Origin: Bryobacteraceae bacterium
GTDB lineage: Bacteria > Acidobacteriota > Terriglobia > Bryobacterales > Bryobacteraceae
DNA: 13,989 nt
Reading direction: 5' to 3'
Assembly: GCA_030039005.1 (NCBI GenBank)
Contig: JASHQT010000343.1
Coordinates: forward strand, 1-13,989
Below are positions 1 to 7,154 of this stretch, one piece after another. Position 1 is the first letter of the stretch. The number at the start of each line of letters is the position of its first letter. The translations under genes and the position numbers were made by a program. The notes below the pieces were generated by a model. The model saw only the letters and a program-made list of their open reading frames with translations. It did not search any database and was not told where the DNA came from.

Positions 1-1086
1 GGCGAGGCGCGTGCCTACGCCGAGGGAATTCTGAAAGTCTGCGAATACTGCATCGAAGCGCCGCTGGCCTGTGTTTCGGGCGTGAGCGGCGCCGATCTCA
101 AGCGCCGCGTTCGAACCATCCTGGCGCAGCGCGGAACGCGCGATCTCACCAGCAGCAGAAAAATTTTGCTCACCGTCTCCGCAGTCACTGCGATCGCTTT
201 GCCCCTTGGCATCGGCATCTGGACCGCGCCGCCCAGTCTCGCGCAATCAGCGGCGTCCATTTCGTCGCCTGGCGCCGCCGAGCCGCCGCATTTTGAAGTG
301 GCGTCCATCAAGCCCGCCGCGCCCGATCAGCGCGGCACGTTCATCCGCCCCGGTCCCAATGGCGGAATCAATATCAGCAATGTGCCGCTCAAGGAAATGA
401 TCGTTCTGGCTTGGCAGATTCAGCCCTTTCAGGTTTCCGGCGGCCCCTCCTGGATCGAATCGCTTCGCTGGGACATCACCGCCACTGGAAACCATAAGTT
501 CAATCCCGACGAAATGCCGCTGCTGGTCCAGTCTCTGCTATTGGACCGATTCCAGCTCAAGATCCATCACGAGACCAAAGATCTTCCGGTGTATGCGCTG
601 GTTCTTGCGAACAAAGACGGCAAACTCGGTCCGCAGCTTACACCGTCCAAGGAAGGCAGTTGCACTCCCTTCGATCCCTCCAAGCCTCCCCCGCCTCTGC
701 CGCCTCCGGGGCGCGATCCCGGCAAGCCGCCGGCCATGGGCTGCGGTGGGATGTTCATGGGTTTCGACAGGTTGGGTGCGACGAGTATAACGATCGACCG
801 TATGATTCCCATGCTCTCACGAATGCTCGGCCGCACAGTCATCGACAAAACCGGACTGACGGGCAAGTATGACGCCCAAATGCAGTGGACACCCGACCCG
901 GCGCAGCTTCAACAGATGGCGCCTCCGGGTGGGCTTCCGCCGAACATGCCGGCGCCCCAAATCGATCCCAACGGCCCTTCCCTATTCACCGCGCTCCAGG
1001 AACAGCTCGGCCTGAAACTGGAATCGCAGAAGGGTCCGGTCGATATTGTCGTTATCGACAGCGTGGAGAAACCCTCGGAAAATTAG
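1..1086 (+). CDS. BlaR1/M56-type membrane protein with C-terminal TIGR03435 domain (5' end outside window)
   Basis: The reading frame is open from base 1, so the gene starts upstream; 361 residues are visible. Residues 1-45 resemble the tail of the BlaR1/M56 peptidase region in acidobacterial TIGR03435 fusions (ILKVCEYC, then PLACVSGVSGADLKRR). One hydrophobic segment follows at about 55-74. A TIGR03435 domain runs from about residue 98 (FEVASIKP) to the end (GPVDIVVIDSVEKPSEN). A proline-rich insert lies at about 228-244, and Cys221 and Cys248 could form a disulfide. In BlaR1 the M56 domain is a membrane zinc protease that relays an external signal; here TIGR03435 sits where the penicillin-binding sensor would be, so a periplasmic sensing role is inferred. 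The HExxH site is off-window and cannot be checked. The frame has a GTG at 82, but continuous upstream homology argues against it as the start. TIGR03435 has no established function. Confidence 0.85.
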   Translation, partial: GEARAYAEGILKVCEYCIEAPLACVSGVSGADLKRRVRTILAQRGTRDLTSSRKILLTVSAVTAIALPLGIGIWTAPPSLAQSAASISSPGAAEPPHFEVASIKPAAPDQRGTFIRPGPNGGINISNVPLKEMIVLAWQIQPFQVSGGPSWIESLRWDITATGNHKFNPDEMPLLVQSLLLDRFQLKIHHETKDLPVYALVLANKDGKLGPQLTPSKEGSCTPFDPSKPPPPLPPPGRDPGKPPAMGCGGMFMGFDRLGATSITIDRMIPMLSRMLGRTVIDKTGLTGKYDAQMQWTPDPAQLQQMAPPGGLPPNMPAPQIDPNGPSLFTALQEQLGLKLESQKGPVDIVVIDSVEKPSEN

Positions 1087-1096
1087 TGTGCGGCAC

Positions 1097-1108
1097 GCCA
1101 CATGTGGC
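1097..1108. promoter_or_regulatory. Perfect 12-bp palindrome, possible operator
   Basis: GCCACATGTGGC is a perfect inverted repeat 11 nt after the stop of the M56-TIGR03435 gene and about 115 nt before the next start codon. No T-tract follows, so it is not a typical intrinsic terminator. It could be a regulator-binding site for the downstream three genes, perhaps for a BlaI-like repressor if one is encoded upstream. A palindrome this short can also arise by chance. Confidence 0.2.
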
Positions 1109-1224
1109 TCGAAATGAACACAGCCCCGCCGCCAAATACCAACGAATCGCGGCATCATAACGTCTATTTACTTCGGACTTCGGCGTGCAGTCGAGCGCGG
1201 TAATCGAAAGGGAACGTCATTGCC

Positions 1225-2037
1225 ATGCGGGGATTCTTCGTAGTTGCGGCTCTGGTGCTCGGCGTGTGCCAGGCCTACACTCAGACATCGCAGCCGGAAT
1301 TCGAAGCCGTTTCCATCAGGCCCAACAAATCCGGCGAGCTCGGCGAAAGCATTCACCCCGCTCCCGGTGGAAGATTCAGCGCGACCAACGTCACTGCGAA
1401 AACACTTATCGAATGGGCTTACCGCGTTCGCAGTTTTCAGGTCTCCGGAGAGCCGGCCTGGGTGGATTTCGAGCGCTTTGACGTCGCGGCCAAAGCCGAT
1501 GGCAATCCCACCTTCGATTATTTCCACCCGGCGCTTGAAACCATGTTCCGCGATGTGCTCGCGGACCGTTTCAACCTGACAGCCCACACCGTGACCAGGG
1601 AGCTTCCCGTTTACTTGCTGGTGGTCGCCAAAAATGGCCCCAAAATTCACGCCGTCGACGAAGGCGATTGTCCGGAGGTTCCCGCTCCACAGAACCCCTG
1701 CCGCTCGCTGCGGTCGAAGGCTTTTGCCCAGCTCAGCGCCCAGAAAGCTCCGATGCGGGTGCTGGCTCAGATGCTGATCAATTTCGTCGGCCGGAGCGTG
1801 ACCGACAATACCGGTCTCAAAGGCAGCTTCACCTACACGCTCGATTGGAACAAATATCTTGAGCCGCCCAAGGCGCCGCCGGGCGCCATCCCGCCGCCGA
1901 ACGCTTTCGATCCGCTGAGCATGGAACCCGCCATCGCAGCGGCGCTGGAAGAGCAGCTTGGGCTGAGACTGGAATCCGGCAAAGGCCCCGTCGACATGCT
2001 TGTTATTGATCGCGTGGAACGCCCGTCCGCGAACTAA
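1225..2037 (+). CDS. Secreted stand-alone TIGR03435 family protein
   Basis: The product is 270 aa. Residues 1-17 form a signal peptide, cleaved near CQA-YTQ; the -1 residue before Cys15 is Val, so it is a poor lipobox. The rest is one TIGR03435 domain, from about residue 26 (FEAVSIRP) to ERPSAN at the end. It shares landmarks with the preceding gene: the FQVSG-P-W block, the ADRF-L-H-T-ELPVY block, the GR-V-D-TGL-G block and the LGL-LES-KGPVD-VID tail. It lacks the M56 part and the transmembrane helix. Cys149 and Cys159 fall where the neighbour also has two cysteines. AAAGGGAA (1207-1214) is an acceptable ribosome site about 10 nt before the ATG. The location is probably periplasmic or extracellular, and the function is unknown. 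The next gene starts 3 nt after its stop. I infer a soluble copy of the neighbour's sensor domain. Confidence 0.85.
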   Translation: MRGFFVVAALVLGVCQAYTQTSQPEFEAVSIRPNKSGELGESIHPAPGGRFSATNVTAKTLIEWAYRVRSFQVSGEPAWVDFERFDVAAKADGNPTFDYFHPALETMFRDVLADRFNLTAHTVTRELPVYLLVVAKNGPKIHAVDEGDCPEVPAPQNPCRSLRSKAFAQLSAQKAPMRVLAQMLINFVGRSVTDNTGLKGSFTYTLDWNKYLEPPKAPPGAIPPPNAFDPLSMEPAIAAALEEQLGLRLESGKGPVDMLVIDRVERPSAN

Positions 2038-2040
2038 CGT

Positions 2041-5000
2041 ATGCCTCTTATGCTCCGCCGCTTGCTCCGGTCGGTAATCGCGGTTGCGCTGGCTGCGGCC
2101 ACGCTCTTTGCCTCCGAGCAGCAAGGGCTAGTCACTTTCGGCGGATTGCCCGTTCCGGGCGCCACAGTAACGGCAACCCAGGGCGACAAAAAATACAGTA
2201 CGGTTACGGATGCCCAGGGAAAATACGTGTTTCCGGATTTGGCGGACGGCATGTGGAGCATCGCAATCGAAATGCCGGGATTCACGCCGCTGAAAAACGA
2301 CATTACCGTCGCGCCGGGTGCAACTGTGTCAGCCTGGGAGTTGAAAATGTTGCCGCTCGCCGAAATGCACGCGGAAACGCAGTTGGCGCCGCCCAAGCCC
2401 GCGACACCGGCTGTAGCCGCCGCTGCGCCAGCTCAAACTGAACAGCCGAAACCGGCCGAGAAGGCCCCAGCGCCCGCGGCACGCGACGAAATGGCCGAAC
2501 GCGCCGCCGACGGTCTGCTGATCAACGGCAGCCAAAACAATGCCGCCAGCTCGCCGTTCGCCCTGTTCCCCGCCTTCGGCAACAACCGCAACGGGTCGCG
2601 CTCGCTCTACAACGGCGGGTTGGGCATTTTCGAGGACAACTCCATTTGGGACGCGCGCACGTTTTCGCTCACCGGCCAGAGCACGCCCAAGCCTCCCTAC
2701 AGTCACTTCACCAGTTCGGCTTTTTTCGGCGGTCCGCTGCGCATTCCGCGTCTGATCAGAAACGGTCCCAATTTCTTTGTGAATTACACATGGACGCGAA
2801 ACCGCAATGACAGCCTCGGCACTGCCCTGATGCCGACCCCCGAGCAGCGTGAAGGCATTCTTTCCCCGAGTCTCACCATTCCCAAAAGCGAGATCAGCTC
2901 GCAAGCGCTCGCGCTGCTCGCGCTATATCCGCTGCCCAACTTCCCGCAGGGCGTGGGCTACAATTATCAGGTTCCGCTGGTCGGCGAGACTCACCAGGAC
3001 AGCCTGCAATCGCGTCTGAACCAGACCCTCGATCGCAAAAACACGGTGTTCGGCGGCATGGCATTTCAAGATACCAGGCAGGCCACGCCCAACGTCTTCG
3101 GCTTTCTGGACACCACCGACAGCCTGGGCCTGAACGCGAACGCCCATTGGTTTCACCGCTTCGCGCAGGGATTGTTCGGGAATTTCGGCTACGAATTCAG
3201 CCGTATGTCGATCAATCTGCACCCCAATTTCGAAAATCTCGAAAACGTCTCCGGCGATGCGGGCATCCGGGGAAACGATCAAAGTCCTCTGGATTGGGGA
3301 CCGCCGACCCTGGGATTCTCCTCCGGAATCGCCGGGCTCACCGACGGCGAGCAGTCCATCAATCACAACGAGACCAACGCCGTTTCATCGGCCTTCTATT
3401 GGAATCGCGGCCGGCACAATTTCCAATTCGGCGGCGACTTCAAGCGGCAGCAGTTCAACGTGCTGGGCCAAAATAACGGGCACGGCACGTTCTCGTTTAC
3501 CGGCCAGGCCACGGGCTCCGATTTCGGAGATTTCCTGGCCGGCATTCCCGACGTCGTTGATCTCGCCTTTGGAAACGCCGACAAATATTTTCGCGATTCT
3601 CTCTACGACGCCTACTTCACCGACGATTGGCGCATGACGCCCTCCTTCACCTTGAACGCCGGCGTGCGTTGGGAGTATGGATCGCCCATCACCGAGCTGT
3701 ATGGGCGCTTGGTGAACCTGGACGTGACCCCTGGATTTTCGAATGAAGCGCCGGTGGTGGCGAGCGATCCCATCGGCTCGCTCACGGGAATGCATTATCC
3801 CGATTCGCTGATCCGCCCCGATAAGCGCGCCTTCGAGCCGCGGGTCGCCCTCGCCTGGCGTCCGCTGCCCGCGTCCTCGCTGGTGATTCGCGCCAATTAT
3901 GGCGTGTACTACGACACCTCCGTTTATCAAACGCTAGCGACACAAATGTCGCAGGAGTATCCGCTTTCCAAAAGCCTGAGCTTCCAGAACACCACCGGCC
4001 TGACGATGGCGAATGCGTTCAACGCGACGCCCGCCTCGACGCCCGAGACTTTCGGCATCGATCCCAACTTTCGCCCCGGCTACGCACAGAACTGGCAGAC
4101 TTCCATTCAGCGTGATCTGCCCGCATCGCTGCAGCTCACTGTCACCTACATCGGGATCAAGGGCACGCACGGAACGCAGGAATTTCTGCCCAACACCTAT
4201 CCGGCCGGTGCGGTCAATCCTTGCCCGTCGTGCCCCTTCGGCTACCTTTATGTGACGTCGAACGGAAATTCGACGCGCGAAGCCGGCGAGGTCCAGTTGC
4301 GGCGCAGGCTGCACAGCGGCTTCACCGCTACTCTGCAGTACACCTACGCCAAGGCGATCGACGATGACGCTGTGCTGGGAGGCGTAGGGGCTTCGGCGAG
4401 TAGTCAGGTGGCCTCGGCCGCTCCCGGCGCCGCCGCAGCCGCACCGGCGCGCAATCTCGCAGTGGCGCAGAATTGGCTGGACCTGAGTGCCGAACGCGGG
4501 CTGTCGTCGTTCGATCAAAGGCATTTACTGACCGCCACGATTCAATACACTACTGGCGTGGGCACGGCCGGGGGCACGCTGCTCAGCGGCTGGCGCGGCG
4601 CGCTGTTCAAAGGCTGGCTATTGAGCACCACCATTTCGGCCGGAACGGGATTGCCGCTTACACCTCAATACGTTCTTCCCGCGGAGGGCACCGGCTTCAC
4701 CAACGCGCTGCGCCCGGAATACACCGGCCAGCCGCTATACGCCGCGCCGCCAGGCCTGGCGCTGAATCCCGCCGCCTATGCCGCACCGCCTTACGGCCAA
4801 TACGGGGATGCGGGCCGCGATTCCATCACCGGTCCTTTTCAGTTCACACTGAACGCTTCCGCGGGCCGCACCTTCCGGTTGAGCGACCGCTTCAGCGGCG
4901 ACCTGCGCATCGATTCCACTAACCCGCTCAACTACGTCACCTACACGGCCTGGAACACTGTATTCAGCAACAGGCAATTCGGACTGCCGGTCTCGGCCAG

Positions 5001-5043
5001 CGCCATGCGCAGCCTGACCACAGGATTTATTGTTAGGTTCTAA
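2041..5043 (+). CDS. Carboxypeptidase-regulatory-like / TonB-receptor-like outer-membrane protein
   Basis: The product is 1000 aa. A signal peptide covers about residues 4-25 (LLRSVIAVALAAATLFAS). A carboxypeptidase-regulatory/CNA-B-like beta-sandwich follows at about 27-107 (PVPGATVTAT, DAQGKYVFPDL, PGF). A Pro/Ala-rich linker spans about 117-148. The plug-like region (ADGLLINGSQNN, FGNNRNGSRSLYNGG, SAFFGGPLRIPRLI) leads into a long beta-barrel of alternating aromatic strands that ends in FIVRF, a C-terminal aromatic outer-membrane assembly signal. The order matches the Oar-like receptors abundant in Acidobacteriota. I see no clear TonB box, and the plug start is hard to place, so energy-coupled uptake is uncertain. 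ATG 2041 is 3 nt after the previous stop; ATG 2050 (Met4) would fit the signal peptide as well. Neither has a good Shine-Dalgarno, so translational coupling is likely. The substrate is unknown. Confidence 0.85.
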   Translation: MPLMLRRLLRSVIAVALAAATLFASEQQGLVTFGGLPVPGATVTATQGDKKYSTVTDAQGKYVFPDLADGMWSIAIEMPGFTPLKNDITVAPGATVSAWELKMLPLAEMHAETQLAPPKPATPAVAAAAPAQTEQPKPAEKAPAPAARDEMAERAADGLLINGSQNNAASSPFALFPAFGNNRNGSRSLYNGGLGIFEDNSIWDARTFSLTGQSTPKPPYSHFTSSAFFGGPLRIPRLIRNGPNFFVNYTWTRNRNDSLGTALMPTPEQREGILSPSLTIPKSEISSQALALLALYPLPNFPQGVGYNYQVPLVGETHQDSLQSRLNQTLDRKNTVFGGMAFQDTRQATPNVFGFLDTTDSLGLNANAHWFHRFAQGLFGNFGYEFSRMSINLHPNFENLENVSGDAGIRGNDQSPLDWGPPTLGFSSGIAGLTDGEQSINHNETNAVSSAFYWNRGRHNFQFGGDFKRQQFNVLGQNNGHGTFSFTGQATGSDFGDFLAGIPDVVDLAFGNADKYFRDSLYDAYFTDDWRMTPSFTLNAGVRWEYGSPITELYGRLVNLDVTPGFSNEAPVVASDPIGSLTGMHYPDSLIRPDKRAFEPRVALAWRPLPASSLVIRANYGVYYDTSVYQTLATQMSQEYPLSKSLSFQNTTGLTMANAFNATPASTPETFGIDPNFRPGYAQNWQTSIQRDLPASLQLTVTYIGIKGTHGTQEFLPNTYPAGAVNPCPSCPFGYLYVTSNGNSTREAGEVQLRRRLHSGFTATLQYTYAKAIDDDAVLGGVGASASSQVASAAPGAAAAAPARNLAVAQNWLDLSAERGLSSFDQRHLLTATIQYTTGVGTAGGTLLSGWRGALFKGWLLSTTISAGTGLPLTPQYVLPAEGTGFTNALRPEYTGQPLYAAPPGLALNPAAYAAPPYGQYGDAGRDSITGPFQFTLNASAGRTFRLSDRFSGDLRIDSTNPLNYVTYTAWNTVFSNRQFGLPVSASAMRSLTTGFIVRF

Positions 5044-5059
5044 AAGGTGAGGTTCTAAA
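5035..5059 (+). repeat. 15-nt-spaced direct repeat across a stop codon and the next gene's ribosome site
   Basis: AGGTTCTAAA occurs at 5035-5044 and again at 5050-5059, offset by 15 nt and so in phase. The first copy encodes the final Arg-Phe-stop of the outer-membrane protein; the second reads Arg-Phe-stop again in the same frame. The junction supplies AAGGTGAGG (5044-5052), the ribosome-binding site of the VWFA gene. A small tandem duplication is the simplest explanation. Confidence 0.6.
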
Positions 5060-5060
5060 G

Positions 5061-7154
5061 ATGATGCTTCGCGCCACTCTCGCTTTTCTTTTGCTGGCCG
5101 TCGCGGCCGACACCCAGCAGATCGGCCAGAACGCACCGGCCGGCGGCGATAGTTCCGCGACGTTCTCCACCAGCAGCCAACTAGTGGTGGAAACGGTGAA
5201 CGTCAAGGACAAAAGCGGTAAGCCGGTGGAGGGACTCACGGCGAAGGACTTCGCCATCACCGAAGACGGCACGGCACAAGAGATCAAGCTCTTCGAATTT
5301 CAGAAAATGCCTGCCGTGGCCGAACCGGCGCCCGTCATCGCCACGCCTGCTCCGCCGCTCAAGAAACTCCCCGAAGCGCAGATCACGACTGAAAAGCCCG
5401 GCGACATCCGCTATCAGAACCGCCATCTGCTGGCGATGTATTTCGACATGAGCTCCATGCCGCCGTTCGATCAAATCCGCGCGGTGACCGCCGCGCAGAA
5501 ATTCATCCGCACGCAAATGACGGCCAACGATCGCGTGGCGCTCATGCGGTTCGACGGCGGTTCGGTGCGCGTGATGTCGGACTTCACGGACAATCGCGAG
5601 CGCCTGGACAGTATTCTCGAAACCATGATCGTCGGCGAAGCGCAAGGTTTCGATGAGACCACCAGCGATGACAGCACGCCCGATACCGGCGCGGCCTTCG
5701 GCCAGGACGACAGCGAGTTCAACATCTTTAATACCAATCGCCAGCTCTCGGCGCTCCAAACCGCGGCCAAAATGCTGGGACAGCTCAACGAGAAAAAATC
5801 GCTGCTCTATTTCGCCAGCGGCATGCGCTTGAACGGACTCAACAACCAGGCGCAGTTGCAGGCTACGGTGAACGCGGCCGTGCGCTCCGGTGTGTCGTTC
5901 TGGGCCATCGACGCGCGCGGTTTGGTGGCGCAAGCGCCCATTGGCGATGCGACGCAGGGCTCGCCCGGCGGCAAGGGCATGTACACCGGCACATCGGCGC
6001 TGGCCTTCACCAACAACTTCCAGCTATCGCAGGATACGATGTACGCGCTGGCAACCGACACCGGCGGCAAGGCGCTGCTCGATAACAACGATCTTTCGCA
6101 GGGAATCGTGCAGGCCGAACGCAGCGTTTCCAGCTACTACATCATCGGCTACTACACCACCAATACGAACCTGGACGGCAAATTCCGGCGTATCAAGATT
6201 TCCTTGAACGGCGTCTCGGCGGACCTGGATTATCGCCAAGGCTATTTTGCGGGCAAAACATTCGGCAAGTTCACTGTGGCCGAAAAAGAGCGGCAATTGG
6301 AAGACGGCTTGATGCTCGGCGATCCGATCACCGAACTTACCATGGCCATGGAGGTCGACTATTTCCAGTTGAACCGCGCCGAATATTTCGTTCCGGTGAT
6401 GATCAAGATTCCGGGCCGCGAACTGGCGCTGGCGCGCAAGGGCGGAGCCGAACGCACCGTAATCGATTTCATCGGCGAAATCAAGGACGATTACGGCACC
6501 ACGATCCAAAACGTGCGCGATAAGGTGGAAGCCAAGCTGACCGGCGAAACCGCCGCCAAACTCGCGAAACAACCTATCGAGTACGACACCGGCTTTACAC
6601 TGCTGCCCGGCAAATACAAAATCAAAATTCTGGCGCGCGACGACGAAACCGGCCGCATCGGCACGTACGAAACCAATTTCACGATTCCGAATTTGAACAA
6701 AGAGGTGCAGCGCGTTCCCATCAGCTCCGTGGTGCTGAGCAGCCAGCGCGTGCCGCTCAACGACGCGATTTACAACGCGGTCAAGAAAAAGGATCAGGCC
6801 GAGAGCACCAACCCCCTGGTGGAAGAAGGACAGAAGCTGGTGCCGAGCGTCACGCGCGTGTTCAAGAAGGATCACGAGATGTACGTGTACCTGCAAGCCT
6901 ACGAGCAGGACGCTCCGGCAGCGCAACCGTTGGTCGCCTTCGTGACTTTCTATCGCGGAGCGGCCAAGGTGTTCCAAACTCCTCCGCGAGAAGTGACCGA
7001 GGGCATGAACAATCGTCTAAAGACTATGCCGCTGCGGTTCGACATCCCGCTCGACCAGCTCCCCGAGGGCGCCTACAATTGCCAGGTCACCGTGCTCAAT
7101 CCCATGGATCAAAAGGCGGCCTTCTGGCAGGCGCCGTTCATCGTTGTGGAGTGA
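5061..7154 (+). CDS. Exported VWFA-related protein (TIGR03436)
   Basis: The product is 697 aa with an N-terminal signal peptide (about residues 1-16). Residues about 42-82 are the usual TIGR03436 lead-in (VVETVNVKDKSGKPVEGLTA, DFAITEDG). A von Willebrand factor A fold spans about 121-395, from LLAMYFDMSSM to SSYYIIGYYT and YRQGYFAG. The metal site at 129-133 is DMSSM rather than DxSxS, so metal binding may be altered. An acidic insert (about 196-220) interrupts the domain. The roughly 300-residue C-terminal region is beta-rich (LLPGKYKIKILARDDETGRI) and is probably an extracytoplasmic interaction module. AAGGTGAGG at 5044-5052 sits 8 nt before ATG 5061; Met2 is an equally possible start. The 17-nt gap to the receptor gene implies co-transcription. 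A role as adhesion or assembly partner of the outer-membrane protein is inferred from the fold and position. Confidence 0.88.
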   Translation: MMLRATLAFLLLAVAADTQQIGQNAPAGGDSSATFSTSSQLVVETVNVKDKSGKPVEGLTAKDFAITEDGTAQEIKLFEFQKMPAVAEPAPVIATPAPPLKKLPEAQITTEKPGDIRYQNRHLLAMYFDMSSMPPFDQIRAVTAAQKFIRTQMTANDRVALMRFDGGSVRVMSDFTDNRERLDSILETMIVGEAQGFDETTSDDSTPDTGAAFGQDDSEFNIFNTNRQLSALQTAAKMLGQLNEKKSLLYFASGMRLNGLNNQAQLQATVNAAVRSGVSFWAIDARGLVAQAPIGDATQGSPGGKGMYTGTSALAFTNNFQLSQDTMYALATDTGGKALLDNNDLSQGIVQAERSVSSYYIIGYYTTNTNLDGKFRRIKISLNGVSADLDYRQGYFAGKTFGKFTVAEKERQLEDGLMLGDPITELTMAMEVDYFQLNRAEYFVPVMIKIPGRELALARKGGAERTVIDFIGEIKDDYGTTIQNVRDKVEAKLTGETAAKLAKQPIEYDTGFTLLPGKYKIKILARDDETGRIGTYETNFTIPNLNKEVQRVPISSVVLSSQRVPLNDAIYNAVKKKDQAESTNPLVEEGQKLVPSVTRVFKKDHEMYVYLQAYEQDAPAAQPLVAFVTFYRGAAKVFQTPPREVTEGMNNRLKTMPLRFDIPLDQLPEGAYNCQVTVLNPMDQKAAFWQAPFIVVE

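Noticed and set aside
1168..2124. 318-codon reading frame on the minus strand
   Set aside because: It is antisense to the recognised TIGR03435 gene, has no family resemblance or signal, and reflects GC-rich codon bias.
4381..4450. Ala/Ser/Gly-rich low-complexity stretch in the barrel gene
   Set aside because: It is in frame and compatible with a surface loop; there is no nucleotide-level tandem repeat unit.
6024..6977. 317-codon minus-strand frame
   Set aside because: It is antisense to the VWFA-related gene, with His/Arg/Val-rich composition typical of shadow frames.
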